Positions 21,832 through 32,195 of a stretch of DNA of 62,500 nt are shown one piece after another (position 1 is the stretch's first letter; each line of letters starts with the position of its first letter). Where the stretch lies: positions 1 to 62,500 of the forward strand of contig QPMI01000297.1 of NCBI GenBank assembly GCA_004431415.1, read 5' to 3'. The notes beneath the pieces are model-generated. The model was not told where the DNA came from. It worked only from the letters and a program-made list of their open reading frames with translations, and searched no databases. Source of the DNA: Cyanophora paradoxa (Eukaryota > Glaucocystophyceae > Cyanophorales > Cyanophoraceae). Made by a program: the position numbers and the translations under genes.

Positions 21832-23931
21832 CTATGCTGCGGGCTCCTCTGCAGCCTCTGCGGGCGCCGCCTCCCCACCCTCCGCTGGTGCCGCCTCGGC
21901 ATTCTCGGCGGCAGCAGCGGCCTCCTCGGCAGCGCGGGTCTCGGCGGCCAAGCGCTCCTCCTCGAGGCGGCGCGCCTCTTCCTCCTCGGCGGCGGCGGCG
22001 CGGCGGGCGGCGATCGCCTGCTTGCGGAGAGCGAGATTGACCTTGACCCACTCGAAGAGGAGGCCGGCCGCCTTGGAGGCCTTGTTGACGGCCTCCTGCG
22101 TGAGGCCCTTGACTGCGGCCTGCGCGTTGAGGCGGTTCGCCTTCGGCTGCTTGTGCGCCGGGTCGAATTCGCGAATCTCCTCCAGCAGCTCCTCCCCTAC
22201 CATCTGTGCGCCCCGCACCCCAACCCCCGTGAGCGCCGGGCGGCGGGGCGGGGCCGGCGCGCTCGCCATCTTGAGGACGTGGAAGTCCTCCAGCTCGTGC
22301 CGCTTGTGGCCCAGGAGGAAGTAGACGCCCTTGAGCGCCTCGTGCACGCCCTTCGGCGGCACGTTGTATGCGCGGATCTCCGCGGCCGCCTGCCCAGCGG
22401 CTCAAGCGGGGCGCAGCGGGGCGCCGCCGCGATGGCGGACCTTCTTCATGTCGAGCTCGAAGATCTTGCTCGTGATGGCCTTGAGGAGGGCCCGCCCTTC
22501 GCTCTGCTCCTCCTCCGCCGGCAGCTGGTCCCCCTTCTCGCCGCCCTCCTCGACAACCTCATCCGCCTCGGCCGCTGCATGGCGCGCGTCGGCCGCGGGG
22601 CGGCAGGGCCGGGTGCGGGGCGCGCACGGTCCACGCCCTCGGGGATCTCCTCGTCGGGGATGAGGGCGGCGGCCTGCTCCTCGAGGAGGCGGGCGGCCTC
22701 CTCGCGGCGCTGGCGCTCCTCCTCTTCGCGGGCGAGGCGCTCGGCCTCCTCGCGGGCCAGGCGCTCGAGGTAGAGCTGGTGCCGCTCGATGTGCGCCGCG
22801 TACATCGCCTCCGCGACCCTCTGCACGAACTCCATCTCCTCCGCGTCGAAACCCTTCCCCGGCATCAGAGTGTCGCAGCCGATCAGCTCGCTGTAAACTC
22901 CGTCCCATTGCCTAACCGGCGTCGCCAGGTAAGCTCCGACGCCCTTCATGCGGAAGAAGTGCACTCTGCCCCGCGCGTCAGGGTAGGGGTCTGGGCGACC
23001 GCGGTCAGGTGGAGAGGGCGCGCACCGCGGGTCGTTCAGCACGTTGGGCACATGACGCTGCTCGAAGGCTCGGAGAGCCTCGAACGACACGAGCGTCGTC
23101 TCCTCGGAATAAGGAAGAGTTTGGTTGAGCATGAAGAGATTGTCCTTATTCGCCGCAACATATTTCAAATTCCCGGGGTGGAAGATCTTCTTCGGGGGCT
23201 TCGGCTCCGCTGGCGGCGGGGGCGCGGCTGGCTCAGCCGGCCCCGCCTCAGCCTCTGCCTCGCCTTCTTCACCCTGGTCATCTGCTGGTTTCTCTTCTGC
23301 GGGCGCTGGTTCGGCCGCCTCTGCGGAGCGAGGGGTTAGCTATGCGGTGTGCGGGGTTCGCCGAAGAGCATTTTTCGGACCTGCAGCGCCTTCCTCGCCC
23401 TCCGGCGGCTTGTCCTCCTCGTCCACAGGAGGCTGCCAGTTCGGATCCCGCTCCACCTCGGCTATGTACACGTTCTTCGCCTTTGTGAAAGTCTTAATAC
23501 AGGCCATCACGGCGGCGTACATCCCTGCCGGGTGTCAGAGCGGAGTGCCGGCAAGGCGCAACGCTGCGCGCGTACCTGAAGCATCCTCATCGATCATCTG
23601 TGCAATGGCAGCTAGCCAATCCTCCTTCGCTTTGTTCACCTTGGCCCGCTCTTCGGACTCCTTCTTGGCTCGTTCTGCGCTCTCTCGTGCCACCTTCTCT
23701 TGCTTTTCTTTGAGCGCGTGGAGCTGCAGAAAGCGCCGGGGGGTCAGCTTCCGCCAGCGCGTCCAGGACGAGCCGGGCGCCAACCTCGCGCTGCCGTTCC
23801 TGATCCTTGACATAGTTCTTAAGCCAGTAGGCAAGGTACTCTACGCCATCGCTGGGCTGAGCTATTGCCACAGCCGCCAGGCCGGCGGATAAAACATCGC
23901 CGACCGCGTCTTTCAGGTAGGCGCTGTCCAT
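21832..23931 (-). CDS. DPY30-motif and GAF-like domain protein (radial-spoke RSP2-like)
   Basis: ATG 23931 opens a DPY30 motif (AYLKDAVGDVLSAGLA ... PSDGVEYLAYWLKNYV, residues about 4-43), the dimer/docking helix pair of COMPASS and radial-spoke proteins. A charged coiled coil follows, then an acidic linker. About 23,140-22,780 is a GAF-like domain (NVLNDP, KGVGAYLATPV, YSELIGCDTL, FDAEEMEFVQRVAEA). A second coiled coil rich in REEAERL repeats comes next, then a domain beginning IRAYNVPPKGVHEALKG (about 22,390) and an Ala/Glu-rich tail to the stop at 21832. DPY30 plus GAF plus coiled coil is the arrangement reported for Chlamydomonas RSP2, a flagellar radial-spoke protein. The exact orthology is inferred. 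One or two introns may begin with GC. Confidence 0.6.
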
Positions 23932-24455
23932 CCCGCCACGGCAGCGCTAGCTATGAGCGTTTGCCTACACGGCGGAGCACCGTGCGCTTGTCCGGGGTGA
24001 TGCTCAGAAGCGCGCTGTTTTCGGCCACTTTCTGTTAGATGGTCTACCCATCAACGGGGGGGGGGGGGATGTAGCTCTGCGCAGCTTATATTTAATTTCG
24101 CAACTAGCTGTACTGACTCGGAGACGCTAGATCTGTAGCTAGATCTGGCCATATGCATGCATATAAATGGTTCGAGCACGATCATCGATATCGAGCTCGA
24201 GCAAAAGAAGAAAGAGCCGGCTGCAGCTGCAACTGCCAGATCAGGCTCCCCTTAGGGCTGGACTCCATAAAAATATAAGGGCTGGCCAAGCGCGAGCTCG
24301 GTGGAGTGGTCCCGTGGCAACGCAGAACAATATACATTCCACGCTTGTAGCCCGGACGTTGCGATTGAGTTCGTGTCCAAACGCTGTAAAAACTACAATC
24401 CTGAAACAAGGGGAGCTAGAGGGAGGCTTTCGCAAAGATGTTGAAGGTTTCGGTT
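23932..24455. promoter_or_regulatory. Upstream region of the DPY30/GAF gene, with a poly-G tract
   Basis: No gene is visible. A G-run of 13 lies at 24056-24068. The stretch holds AT-rich blocks (TTATATTTAATTT near 24,088; ATATAAATGG near 24,160) and several CTAGATCT-type palindromes around 24,128-24,145. It lies between the start of the DPY30 gene and the 3' end of the next minus-strand gene. Confidence 0.4.
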
Positions 24456-25081
24456 TCAGGATTTTCTCTTCAGCCTGAATTCGGCCAGCCAATCCTGGTT
24501 GTTGCGGATCCCGGTTCCTGAGCAACGGCGGCACGTCTCCCGGCCATCGCCCAAGCACTGCGGGCATGTAACTGTGTCCCGTCCATCCTCGGGGCCGACC
24601 CGCACGGTCCCCTGTTCGCGGCAGAAGAGGCACTGCGACCGGCAACCATGTGAGCGGCAGCGTTTGAGTCTATAATGCCCGGCGAGCGCACCCTGATGTA
24701 GCCGCGCGAAAGGCACACCATGCACGGCTTTCCACTCGACGATTCCTGCGAAAGATAGCGAGGTCGGGGGACCGACCGGTCGACAGGCTGCGACAGCGCG
24801 TGCACGCGCGCACGAACCGATGCGCCGGAGTTGGAGGACGACTGCGGGACGGCGGGCTCAGCGACGCCCGCTGCGTTGCTGGAGTTGGAGGCTTCGAAGG
24901 ACACGCCGGCTTTGGAGCCGCTCTGCGCGCGAGCGCCGCCCGTGGTCGCGACGGAGGGAACGCCGGCCTCGGCGCGGATATGGAGTCTGGAGCGCGAGCA
25001 GCAGATGGACGGGGATGCGGGAACGCTGCTGCCACGCATCCACGTGCCAGGCGCTGGGCATGTGAAAGCTGTGTTGTTCAT
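24456..25081 (-). CDS. Small DnaJ-type zinc-finger protein
   Basis: From ATG 25081 (MNNTAFTCPAPGTW) the product has a Ser/Ala-rich N-terminal half of about 100 residues. It then carries Cys pairs of the DnaJ cysteine-rich type: CMVCLSRG, CLFCREQG, CPQCLGDG, CRRCSGTG, so four CxxCxxxG-like units, two in each half. The first lies before a short intron near 24,690-24,640 and the rest after it. The tail WLAEFRLKRKS ends at 24456. There is no J domain. Stand-alone DnaJ zinc fingers occur in plastid and thylakoid assembly factors (BSD2, PSA2, LQY1 types), which would fit a protein folding or photosystem role, but I cannot choose among them. The start faces the next plus-strand gene across 161 bases. 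Confidence 0.65.
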
Positions 25082-25242
25082 GGCCTCTCCCGCTCTGGCC
25101 GTGTCTGAAGTACACTTCTTCGTGCGGCCGGAAGCGTCCTGTCGAGACCTTGTCGACGGGGATTCGACGGGACGGGTACGTGTAACAGTTTTCGAAAAAA
25201 GTTGGCTGTTCACTAGTCGCACCGCGGCGTGGCCTCGAGCAG

Positions 25243-27534
25243 ATGGCGGCCGCACTAAGCGAGAGCGCAATGCTGGAAGCTCGCCGGGTGAGCTCGTTCC
25301 GCGAACGCCTGCTGGAGCTGGATGCGTCGTTGTCCGCGCTAGCCGGGGCGGCTCTGGGCAGCGCCAAGGACGCCTTGCGGCTCGGGGCGTCCAGTGCGGG
25401 CCACGTCGAGCCGCTCTCCCGGCCCGCTCCGCGCACGCCAGACCGCTCGCACACAGCTTCGCTGTTGTTCTCGCCCAACGACGCCCACAGCACGCGCTCC
25501 GGCCCCAGCGCCAGTAGCGAACTGGGCGTTCAGCAGCGGCGGCCACCGTCACCATCACTGCCCCAGGACATCCAAGCTATTATGCTTCGTCACTCATTCG
25601 ACAAGGAACGCCACGCGAACTCTAGCCGCGGCTCCAGCCCCCTCAGGAACGCCATGCCACTCACGCAAACTTCCCTTGTCTCCGTCACACGCATGCCTCA
25701 GCCCACCTCGGCAAGCGGGGCCAGCCCGTTGCGGAGCGCGCTGCCCCTCGCCCAGACGTCCCTTTCATCGCTCCCTCGGATGGCACAGTCAAGCTCAGCG
25801 GCCCTGCCCCCGCACGTGGAGGACCCGAGCCACACCAGTGCTGCTATCAGGCCCGTCGCGACGTACTCGGAGGTCCGTTCGCATTGCGCACACCTAAGGC
25901 GTGCCCAGGTAATTGCGGCTTATTCAAAGCCCGCAGGACTTCATCCAAGAACTGCAGCGGCAACACAAATCTAGGATAGACGAGATGCAAGAAAGTGCGC
26001 AGCAGCTTCTTCGAAGGTGCGTCTGCAGGAGCCCCCCATTCTCGGTTCACAGTCTCATGCCCACCCCAGAAAAGAAGAAGAGATTACGCTTCTAACGGAG
26101 GCACGACCTGCCACACTCTTGAAGCGTTTGCGTTGATGCCCTAACCTTGCCGTGGCAGCGATTCCGAGATCTTCAGAACATGAAGGCTGAGTCAGACAAT
26201 AGATCGACGGATCTGGAGAGGATGTACGAACAGAAGCTGAGCGAACTGCTTAAGCGAGAAACGAAGCAGGAGATTGAGGTTCAGCACTTTGCAAGGAGTG
26301 CGTTGTGCCCAGACTTGGCATTGCTGAATCCAAACGGGAAACTGACTGAGGCAACAGAGCAAGCGGAGACCTACGAGGAGGACCTTTCGGCTCTTAAACA
26401 ACGTTACGAGCGTGAAATCGAGAAGCTGATTATGGAGCATAAAGACGAAATGGAGCGGAAGCTCCACGAAGCTCGGCGGCAGGCTGAATTGAAGGAGCAG
26501 GCAATTGCTCTTTCTAGCTACGGGCGCGCCGGACACTACTCTCCTTACCCGTGCTGCAGGCTATGTGCGAGAATTTTCGGACTCAGCATGAGCTTATGGA
26601 ACAGACTTTTGCTGGTGCGGCACACGCAGCCCCTGCCTCGCTGATGGCCGACGGGGCACGGCATTGCAGAGAAATTGAAAGAGAGTCAAACACAGTACCT
26701 TGCTCACATATCGGACCTTCACCGCTGTCTGAATCAGGAGTCCCAACGTTTAACAACTGCCCGTGAGGATCTCACAAGCTCAGCGATGGCTCATCGTAAT
26801 GAGATAATGGCTCAGCAAGTTCGCATCGATGAGCTGCTGCGAGATGCAGCAGAGCGGGAAAAGGTTCACTCACGCGCCCTCAACAAGCTCCAGGATGAGC
26901 TAGCCCATGCGACTGCGGATTTCAAGAAGAAAGAGGTGAGGGAGAAGGCTTGGCCTGTGCCTGCATGTGTGCCGATCACTTCGCAGATGGACTACCAGAC
27001 TCTACTGAGGTTCATCAGGCAGGAGGCAGCTCTGGAGAAGGAGCAGCAGGCCGCACTCCTGGTGAAGAAGGAAAGGCGTATCGAAGACCTTTCAGCCCGT
27101 GTGAAGGAGCTTACAGCACAGCAATCCGCCTGGAGTGAGCAGGTGGAGCACCTGAACACGTCATTGGACAAGAATCACCTCACAACCCAGAAGCACATTC
27201 AACAGAATAAAGATCTGTGCGAGCTTGTGAGGACTCTCCAGGTGCAGGACTGACATCGTCAGAGGGGCTGGCTCCGGCCAGTTCCTCTGAGTCAAAATGC
27301 ATTGACCCACACACCTCAGCGGGACCTGAGCCTGGCGCAATCAGAGCTAAGCCTGGGCGAAAGTGAATTAAATCGGCTGCGTAACGAAAGTGCGTGCAGC
27401 CTAGAATTAAAATAAACCAGCACTCTCTTCGCATTCAAGAGTTAATTCACTTTCGCCCAGACTCTGCGCTTTCAAAAGAACTCCAACGCTTGGATCAAAT
27501 TCTGTATGGTAGCAAGCCACGAAAGCAGCGTTGA
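25243..27534 (+). CDS. Large coiled-coil protein with Ser/Pro-rich N-terminus
   Basis: Exon 1 (ATG 25243) encodes a short helix, then a Ser/Pro/Arg-rich region with an internal repeat (SPLRNAMPLTQTSL and SPLRSALPLAQTSL, about 25,636-25,770). From about 25,930 on, every exon is heptad-rich coiled coil: DFIQELQRQHKSRIDEM, MYEQKLSELLKRETKQEIE, YEREIEKLIMEHKDEMERKL and others. The frame reaches a stop at 27251. However, a splice after LVRTLQ into RDLSLAQSELSLGESELNRL (about 27,326-27,390) and then ALSKELQRLDQILYGSKPRK (27,466-27,530) continues the heptads to TGA 27532-27534, so I place the end there. It resembles centrosomal or basal-body coiled-coil proteins only in general character; no family is recognised. 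Confidence 0.65.
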
Positions 27535-27723
27535 GAGCATTTGAAAACAGAGAGTTTCTTTCATCGGATTAAGATTGCACCCCATTTCCCAATATTTTGT
27601 TATCTTCGGCTGGACTCAAGCATTCGGACGTGAATTTTAAATGCAATGACTCAGTTTTAAAAGCACTCGGTTTTTGGGAGGTCGGGACATTTCATTTTGG
27701 CCTAGGGTGGACACCCGAACACC

Positions 27724-28200
27724 CCCAAACAGCACGGGTATAGTTGAAGCGTTGACGGTCTAGGAGTGGTCCCGCGCGCCCGTAGCTTAGAAAGAGCAGT
27801 GATCACTTCAACGGTTGCTTGCGAGCTGCAGACCCCGCGCTGTGGCGGGCCGGGTCCCGGGCCCTAACGATCGCGAGGGGAATTCGAAAGGGGAATGGGA
27901 GCTTGCAGCTGGGTACCGGTGTATCGTAGTAGCTGCAGTTGGGCGAGCTGCAGACCCTGCGCTGTGGCGGGCCGGGTCCCGGGCCCTAACGATCGCGAGG
28001 GGAATTCGAAAGGTGCACGGAAGCGATTTCATCTTTGGCTAATATTATATTATTATTAATGCTATATTAATGCTCCGATCCCCTTTTCTCCATCAGGGCA
28101 CCAGTCCCTGCGGGTTACGCTCTATCCCAAACAGCACGGGTATAGTTGAAGCGTTGACGGTCTAGGAGTGGTCCCGCGCGCCCGTAGCTTAGAAAGAGCA
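27724..28200. repeat. Element bounded by identical 75-bp direct repeats, with an inner 71-bp repeat
   Basis: Positions 27724-27798 and 28126-28200 appear identical over 75 bases (start CCCAAACAGCACGGG, end AGAAAGAGCA). Between them a second unit of 71 bases occurs at 27821-27891 and 27943-28013, differing by one base (GCGAGCTGCAGACCC to AATTCGAAAGG). The whole block lies in the 734-base spacer between the coiled-coil and PHD genes. No ORF of note is inside. Confidence 0.9.
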
Positions 28201-28268
28201 AATGCTTTGATTTGGTGATAGCTTTCGATACTCTGATTATTGTTTGGTGATAATTGGTATAGACTAGA

Positions 28269-31203
28269 CTAACTACTGCAACTCAATGATTCACGAAGCC
28301 AATTCTTCTGCGGGCTAAATTCCTCGCCCTTCTCAGTCTTCCCAACCTCCTTTGCTTGGCAAACCGAACAGAACCAGGGGGCTGGTGGCAAGTTCTCAGG
28401 GTCAACCTGAGCAGCAGAATGCAGATCAACGCAGAGACAAAGACAGCCACAAGCACATACACATAGCATACCCCAATGCAGTCGAGATGGAAGGCACGCG
28501 GGCATCCATCACAGCTTTGAAACAATCAGCACGTTACTGAAAGAAAAGAAGAAACTTCTCAAACAAACCAGAGGAGATGCCCTTCAGTCCCTCTACACGT
28601 ATCACACCAGTCGTTGTTCGGATCAGAGTCGCCATCATCTGCCTGATGTATACCACCAATCGGGAGCTTGGCAGACGCACTGCCAGCAACCTCGAGCGGC
28701 GCATCGGGCTCAGAGCGTGGAGGGATGCGCCGTTGGTCTCCATCCAAAGGTTCGAGTTCTGAAACAGCACTGCTCGTTATGAGCCCGTCGTCCGAGGCGG
28801 CCATGGACAAGACCAGTGGAGGAACATCGCATGGCGGGCACAAATGACGGCTGGATGCGTCTGCTGAATGAGGCGTCTCGTCTGTGAGCACGGAGATTCC
28901 CGGTGAGGAAAGGATGAGGCTCGGGGAGTGAATCGTCCGGGCTCCTGAAAGTTCTGATGAGGTGAAGCTCAACGCAGCTCCAGACATCAAGGGAGACTCT
29001 GCCTGCCGACCGAGCGCCGCTTGAACAGCTGCCATCTCTGGCGTGGCACCACTAGCAAAAGTCCCAGATCGAAGGGGCGTTGTCAGCCCGAGCAGCCGTC
29101 CAGTCGAGTCTTCTTCGGGCTGGACGAGAGTCACGTGACATCCAAGTGCAACGGAAATCGGGCGTACGGGGGAGAGAAACTCGAAACCACTCGGTAGGTG
29201 AGGAAGAGATGGCGTGGAAGGGGTTGCGAGAGGAGCCTGTGGGGGTGTGTGTGGTGGTAATGTGAGGTGAGACTGCAGGCCGACAGCTGTGTTCTCTTGC
29301 TGCCCCTGCGATGCACCCTCCAGAGCGCGAACCTCTGGCAAAGGGTTTGATTCCTGGTAGAAGCAGTTTAAACCAACTGGGCACCATGAAACGAAAACAA
29401 CGTACGAGACTGGTGCCAGGGACATCGCGAGCGAGAGGGGTGCTCGACAACGAGTCTCCTGAAGCTTCAAGGCCGTTCGATACAGTCGACGAGGGTGCGG
29501 AAACTGGGGCGGGTGGTGGAGGTGGGATAGCGAGGGCAGGAAGTGAAGGCGACGCAAGAACTTCTGCGATTGGGGCGGGAGCCATCGGGGCTGGTGGCTG
29601 AGCAAGGCACGTAAGAGGGGGACCCATACAGGCAAAGAGGACATGCATACCTCGAGGGATAATGCCAAAGATGCACGAGTGCGCTTGATGTAGTCGTTCC
29701 AGGACGTCAAGTGGGCATCGATGGCAAGCCGGCGTGCCTCCAGCACCCGCCGCACCATGGCAGCAAGCAACTGCTTGTCCTGAACGCTGAGATCAGCTTC
29801 TATGTCCCACAGAATGGCGAGAGCATCAACGCACACGCTCGAGCTCAGCGAGATGCCGCGCATTCAAGCGCTTCACCCATTCCGACAACTGCGCCAGCTG
29901 CACCCACCCAGGCTGCACCTCGCGCTGCGGCAGAGTTAAGAGGTCACCAGGCAGGAAAGGAGGAACACGACGTGCCTGCTGGTGCAGGATGAGGCGGCTG
30001 AGATTCTCAGTCTGCGCTGCCCCCAGAGCATCGATGTACATGGTGCGAGCACTCATAACCTCCATTGTCTGAGCCGAGTGAGCAGTAAGAGCAGGAAAAG
30101 AGGGGGAGGGGGGTTTGGGGGTTGCGAGGGGAAGGAGGAGGGTGAGGGGTAGCGAGGGGAAGGAGGGGGGGGGGGGGGGGGTGGAGGAGGGGGTAGGGAA
30201 AAGAGAGAGGGGGAGCGGGCGGGAGGAGTGGATAGAGAGGGGGGGCGATCACCTCGTCCTCTTGATGGCACACGAGATCCATGAGCTCGGTATGTTGCCT
30301 CGCCAATATTTCCTGAACTGAGACGAAGTGCTCGGACCCGAGCGGGGCCTCGTTCTGCAAAGCAAGCTCTTCCTCTGTGGGCTCCCGAGGAGGCGGTGGC
30401 GCTGGTGGAGGCACTGTTGAGCGCATCGGCACATGCGGTGGGGGCTGCAGTGGCCCACTTCCTCCAGCCCCGGCGGCGGTGGATCGTTTTTCAACTGCTT
30501 TTGTATCTGGCTGGTTGCTCGTTGACCCGCGGCCCGCTGGAGGTCGCCCGACGCCATTGGAGTCCCCGGGTTGCCTCAAAGTATGAGACCGGCCACCCGA
30601 GGATGAGCCGTGCCCGGGAGGGCGACCCCGGCTCCAACTCCCGTTCGACTGCTGGGGAGGTCGAAGCGGCTGGTGCGGTTTGGGTGGGGGGGGAGGCTGG
30701 TATGCGCGACCGGCCGCCGGAACGGAGGGTGGAGGGCTGGCTGAGACAGGGACGGTGGGGATCACCGCGGGGACGGTTGGAATGACCGCCGGAACCGTAG
30801 CTATTGGGCCGGAGTGAGGCGGAAGAGCGGAAGATACAGGAGGAGGTACCACGGCCAGCGGGGAGGAGCCAAGCATGAGAACGTGCGAGTTTGCCCCTGC
30901 GCCCGGGGGAATGGAAGGAGGGAGCGAGCTTGGCCGGGAGGCAACCGCTCCGGATGCGAGGATGTGCTCCATGCACGATGCGGGGCCGCCGGAGGAGCTC
31001 GGCAGTGCAACGGTAGCGGCCGCGCCGGGCGGCGGGCCGGGGCCGGTGCCGGAGCTTACAATCCCTGCCCCAGGCCAGTCGGGAAGGCGGACGGTTCTTT
31101 CCGCTCCAGCTTCCACGAGGTCAGGGGGCCGTGGCGTGGCCGGAGGAACGCTCGGATCCGCATCTGCTACTCCTTCCAGCTTCGGGCGCTTCTCCGCTCG
31201 CAT
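28269..31203 (-). CDS. PHD-finger nuclear protein
   Basis: ATG 31203 gives MRAEKRPKLEG with a basic nuclear-signal-like patch, then a long Pro/Ser-rich disordered region down to about 30,400. A helical segment follows (LGSEHFVSVQEILARQHTEL, about 30,345-30,280), then further helices after an all-pyrimidine intron (SARTMYIDALGAAQTENL; LLAAMVRRVLEARRLAIDAH; SLEVRALEG). An acidic Ser-rich region leads to the PHD finger: NNDWCDTCRG (about 28,610), spliced to CDGCPRAFHLDCIG (about 28,520-28,475), spliced to LPPAPWFCSVCQAKE (about 28,400-28,345). The Cys4-His-Cys3 zinc ligands are all present. PHD fingers read histone H3 tails, so a chromatin role is likely. The stop is at 28269. No further domain names the family. 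Confidence 0.75.
30069..30250 (-). repeat. Homopyrimidine intron of the PHD gene
   Basis: Most of this intron (about 30,085-30,245 on the minus strand) is C and T, including a run of 17 G on the plus strand near 30,166. It begins GTGATC and ends CTCAG. Confidence 0.8.
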
Positions 31204-32141
31204 CGTGGGGCGCTGCGCCGGAGCGCTCGCGCCCAATCTCAAGCGCGCCCAAACGCGCCTGATGCCGCTGCTCAATCAAGGCTGGAGCTATGCCGCTGTG
31301 ATTTCTTTTGCCAGCGACGGGAGGCTTTGCAATGAACAACGCAGCGGCTCCGCGCTCGCTAAACGAGGGGGCGGCTTCGGCGCTCGCTGGCGCCTTGCGT
31401 AGCGCGCAGAGCTGTACCCCCGTGTGAGATCAAATTTCATCGAAATTCATACCGTGCGCGCCGGCAGGCGCGCTATTTCCGCCGCCCGCAGCTATATATT
31501 GCCCACAATTACGTGATCACCGCCGCCGTTTGACGTCTCGCTCTGGCTTGCGTTCAGCAATAATTATATATATATAATATTGACACATGTACATATAAAC
31601 GTACATGTACACGTGCACCCCGCGCTCTGGCGCTGGCAGGCCACTGGGCCTGGGCCACCCGCCGGGCCGGCCCAATCCTGCGTGCGCTTTTCAGCGAGCA
31701 GCACCCACATCGGGCAACAGTGTGCTCTCTGCGCTCTCTTCGATTTTGATATTAGCTATCATAGACTTCGATTTACATTTCAGAAATTTGATTTCGATCT
31801 GACCCAACGACCGTGCCCGCTCGCAGGCGAATCAGCGCTATCTCTGTATCTGTCTGTATCTGTATCTCTGTGTGCACCGTGGCACAGTCTACTCCAGCAC
31901 CCGTGCACGTGTGCTCACATATTCGAGTGCATTTGGGCGCAGGCCTGGCCAGTTCTACGCCTAGCGAGCGTAGATCTAGACAGCCGCTGAGCATTATTTG
32001 ATTGTTGTATACATTCTGTCAACGCTCTACTTTCAAGTTTAGACCCCACCTTGCACCTCCTGAGACAAGCGGGGGCGGGGGCGAGTCGAAGACCTCGTAA
32101 GCAATTGAGATTTAGGACACCGCTAGCTTTTCCGCTGGTCT
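31204..32141. promoter_or_regulatory. Spacer upstream of the PHD gene
   Basis: No gene is seen. About 31,558-31,583 is AT-only (ATAATTATATATATATAATA), 355-380 bases upstream of the PHD start and a possible TATA-like region. An ACGTACATGTACACGTG block follows. A CTGTATCT microsatellite lies near 31,840-31,870. Short ORFs lack family resemblance. Confidence 0.4.
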
Positions 32142-32195
32142 TCATCCAAAGGTTCGAGCCCTGAAACAGCACTGCTCGTTATGAGCCCGTCCTCC
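32138..32195. repeat. Copy of a PHD-gene exon fragment
   Basis: About 55 bases here match 28736-28793 inside the PHD gene with few differences (core TCCAAAGGTTCGAG, then ACAGCACTGCTCGTTATG). It overlaps the 3' end of the SYCP2-like gene. Confidence 0.85.

Noticed and set aside
27778-27800. tRNA-like start (GTAGCTTAGAAAGAGCA, resembling an internal A box)
   Set aside because: No matching B box, anticodon arm or acceptor pairing follows in either copy. The string is simply the end of the 75-base repeat.
27821-28013. CRISPR-like repeats
   Set aside because: Only two copies of a 71-base unit, with unequal flanks, in a eukaryotic genome. There is no array.
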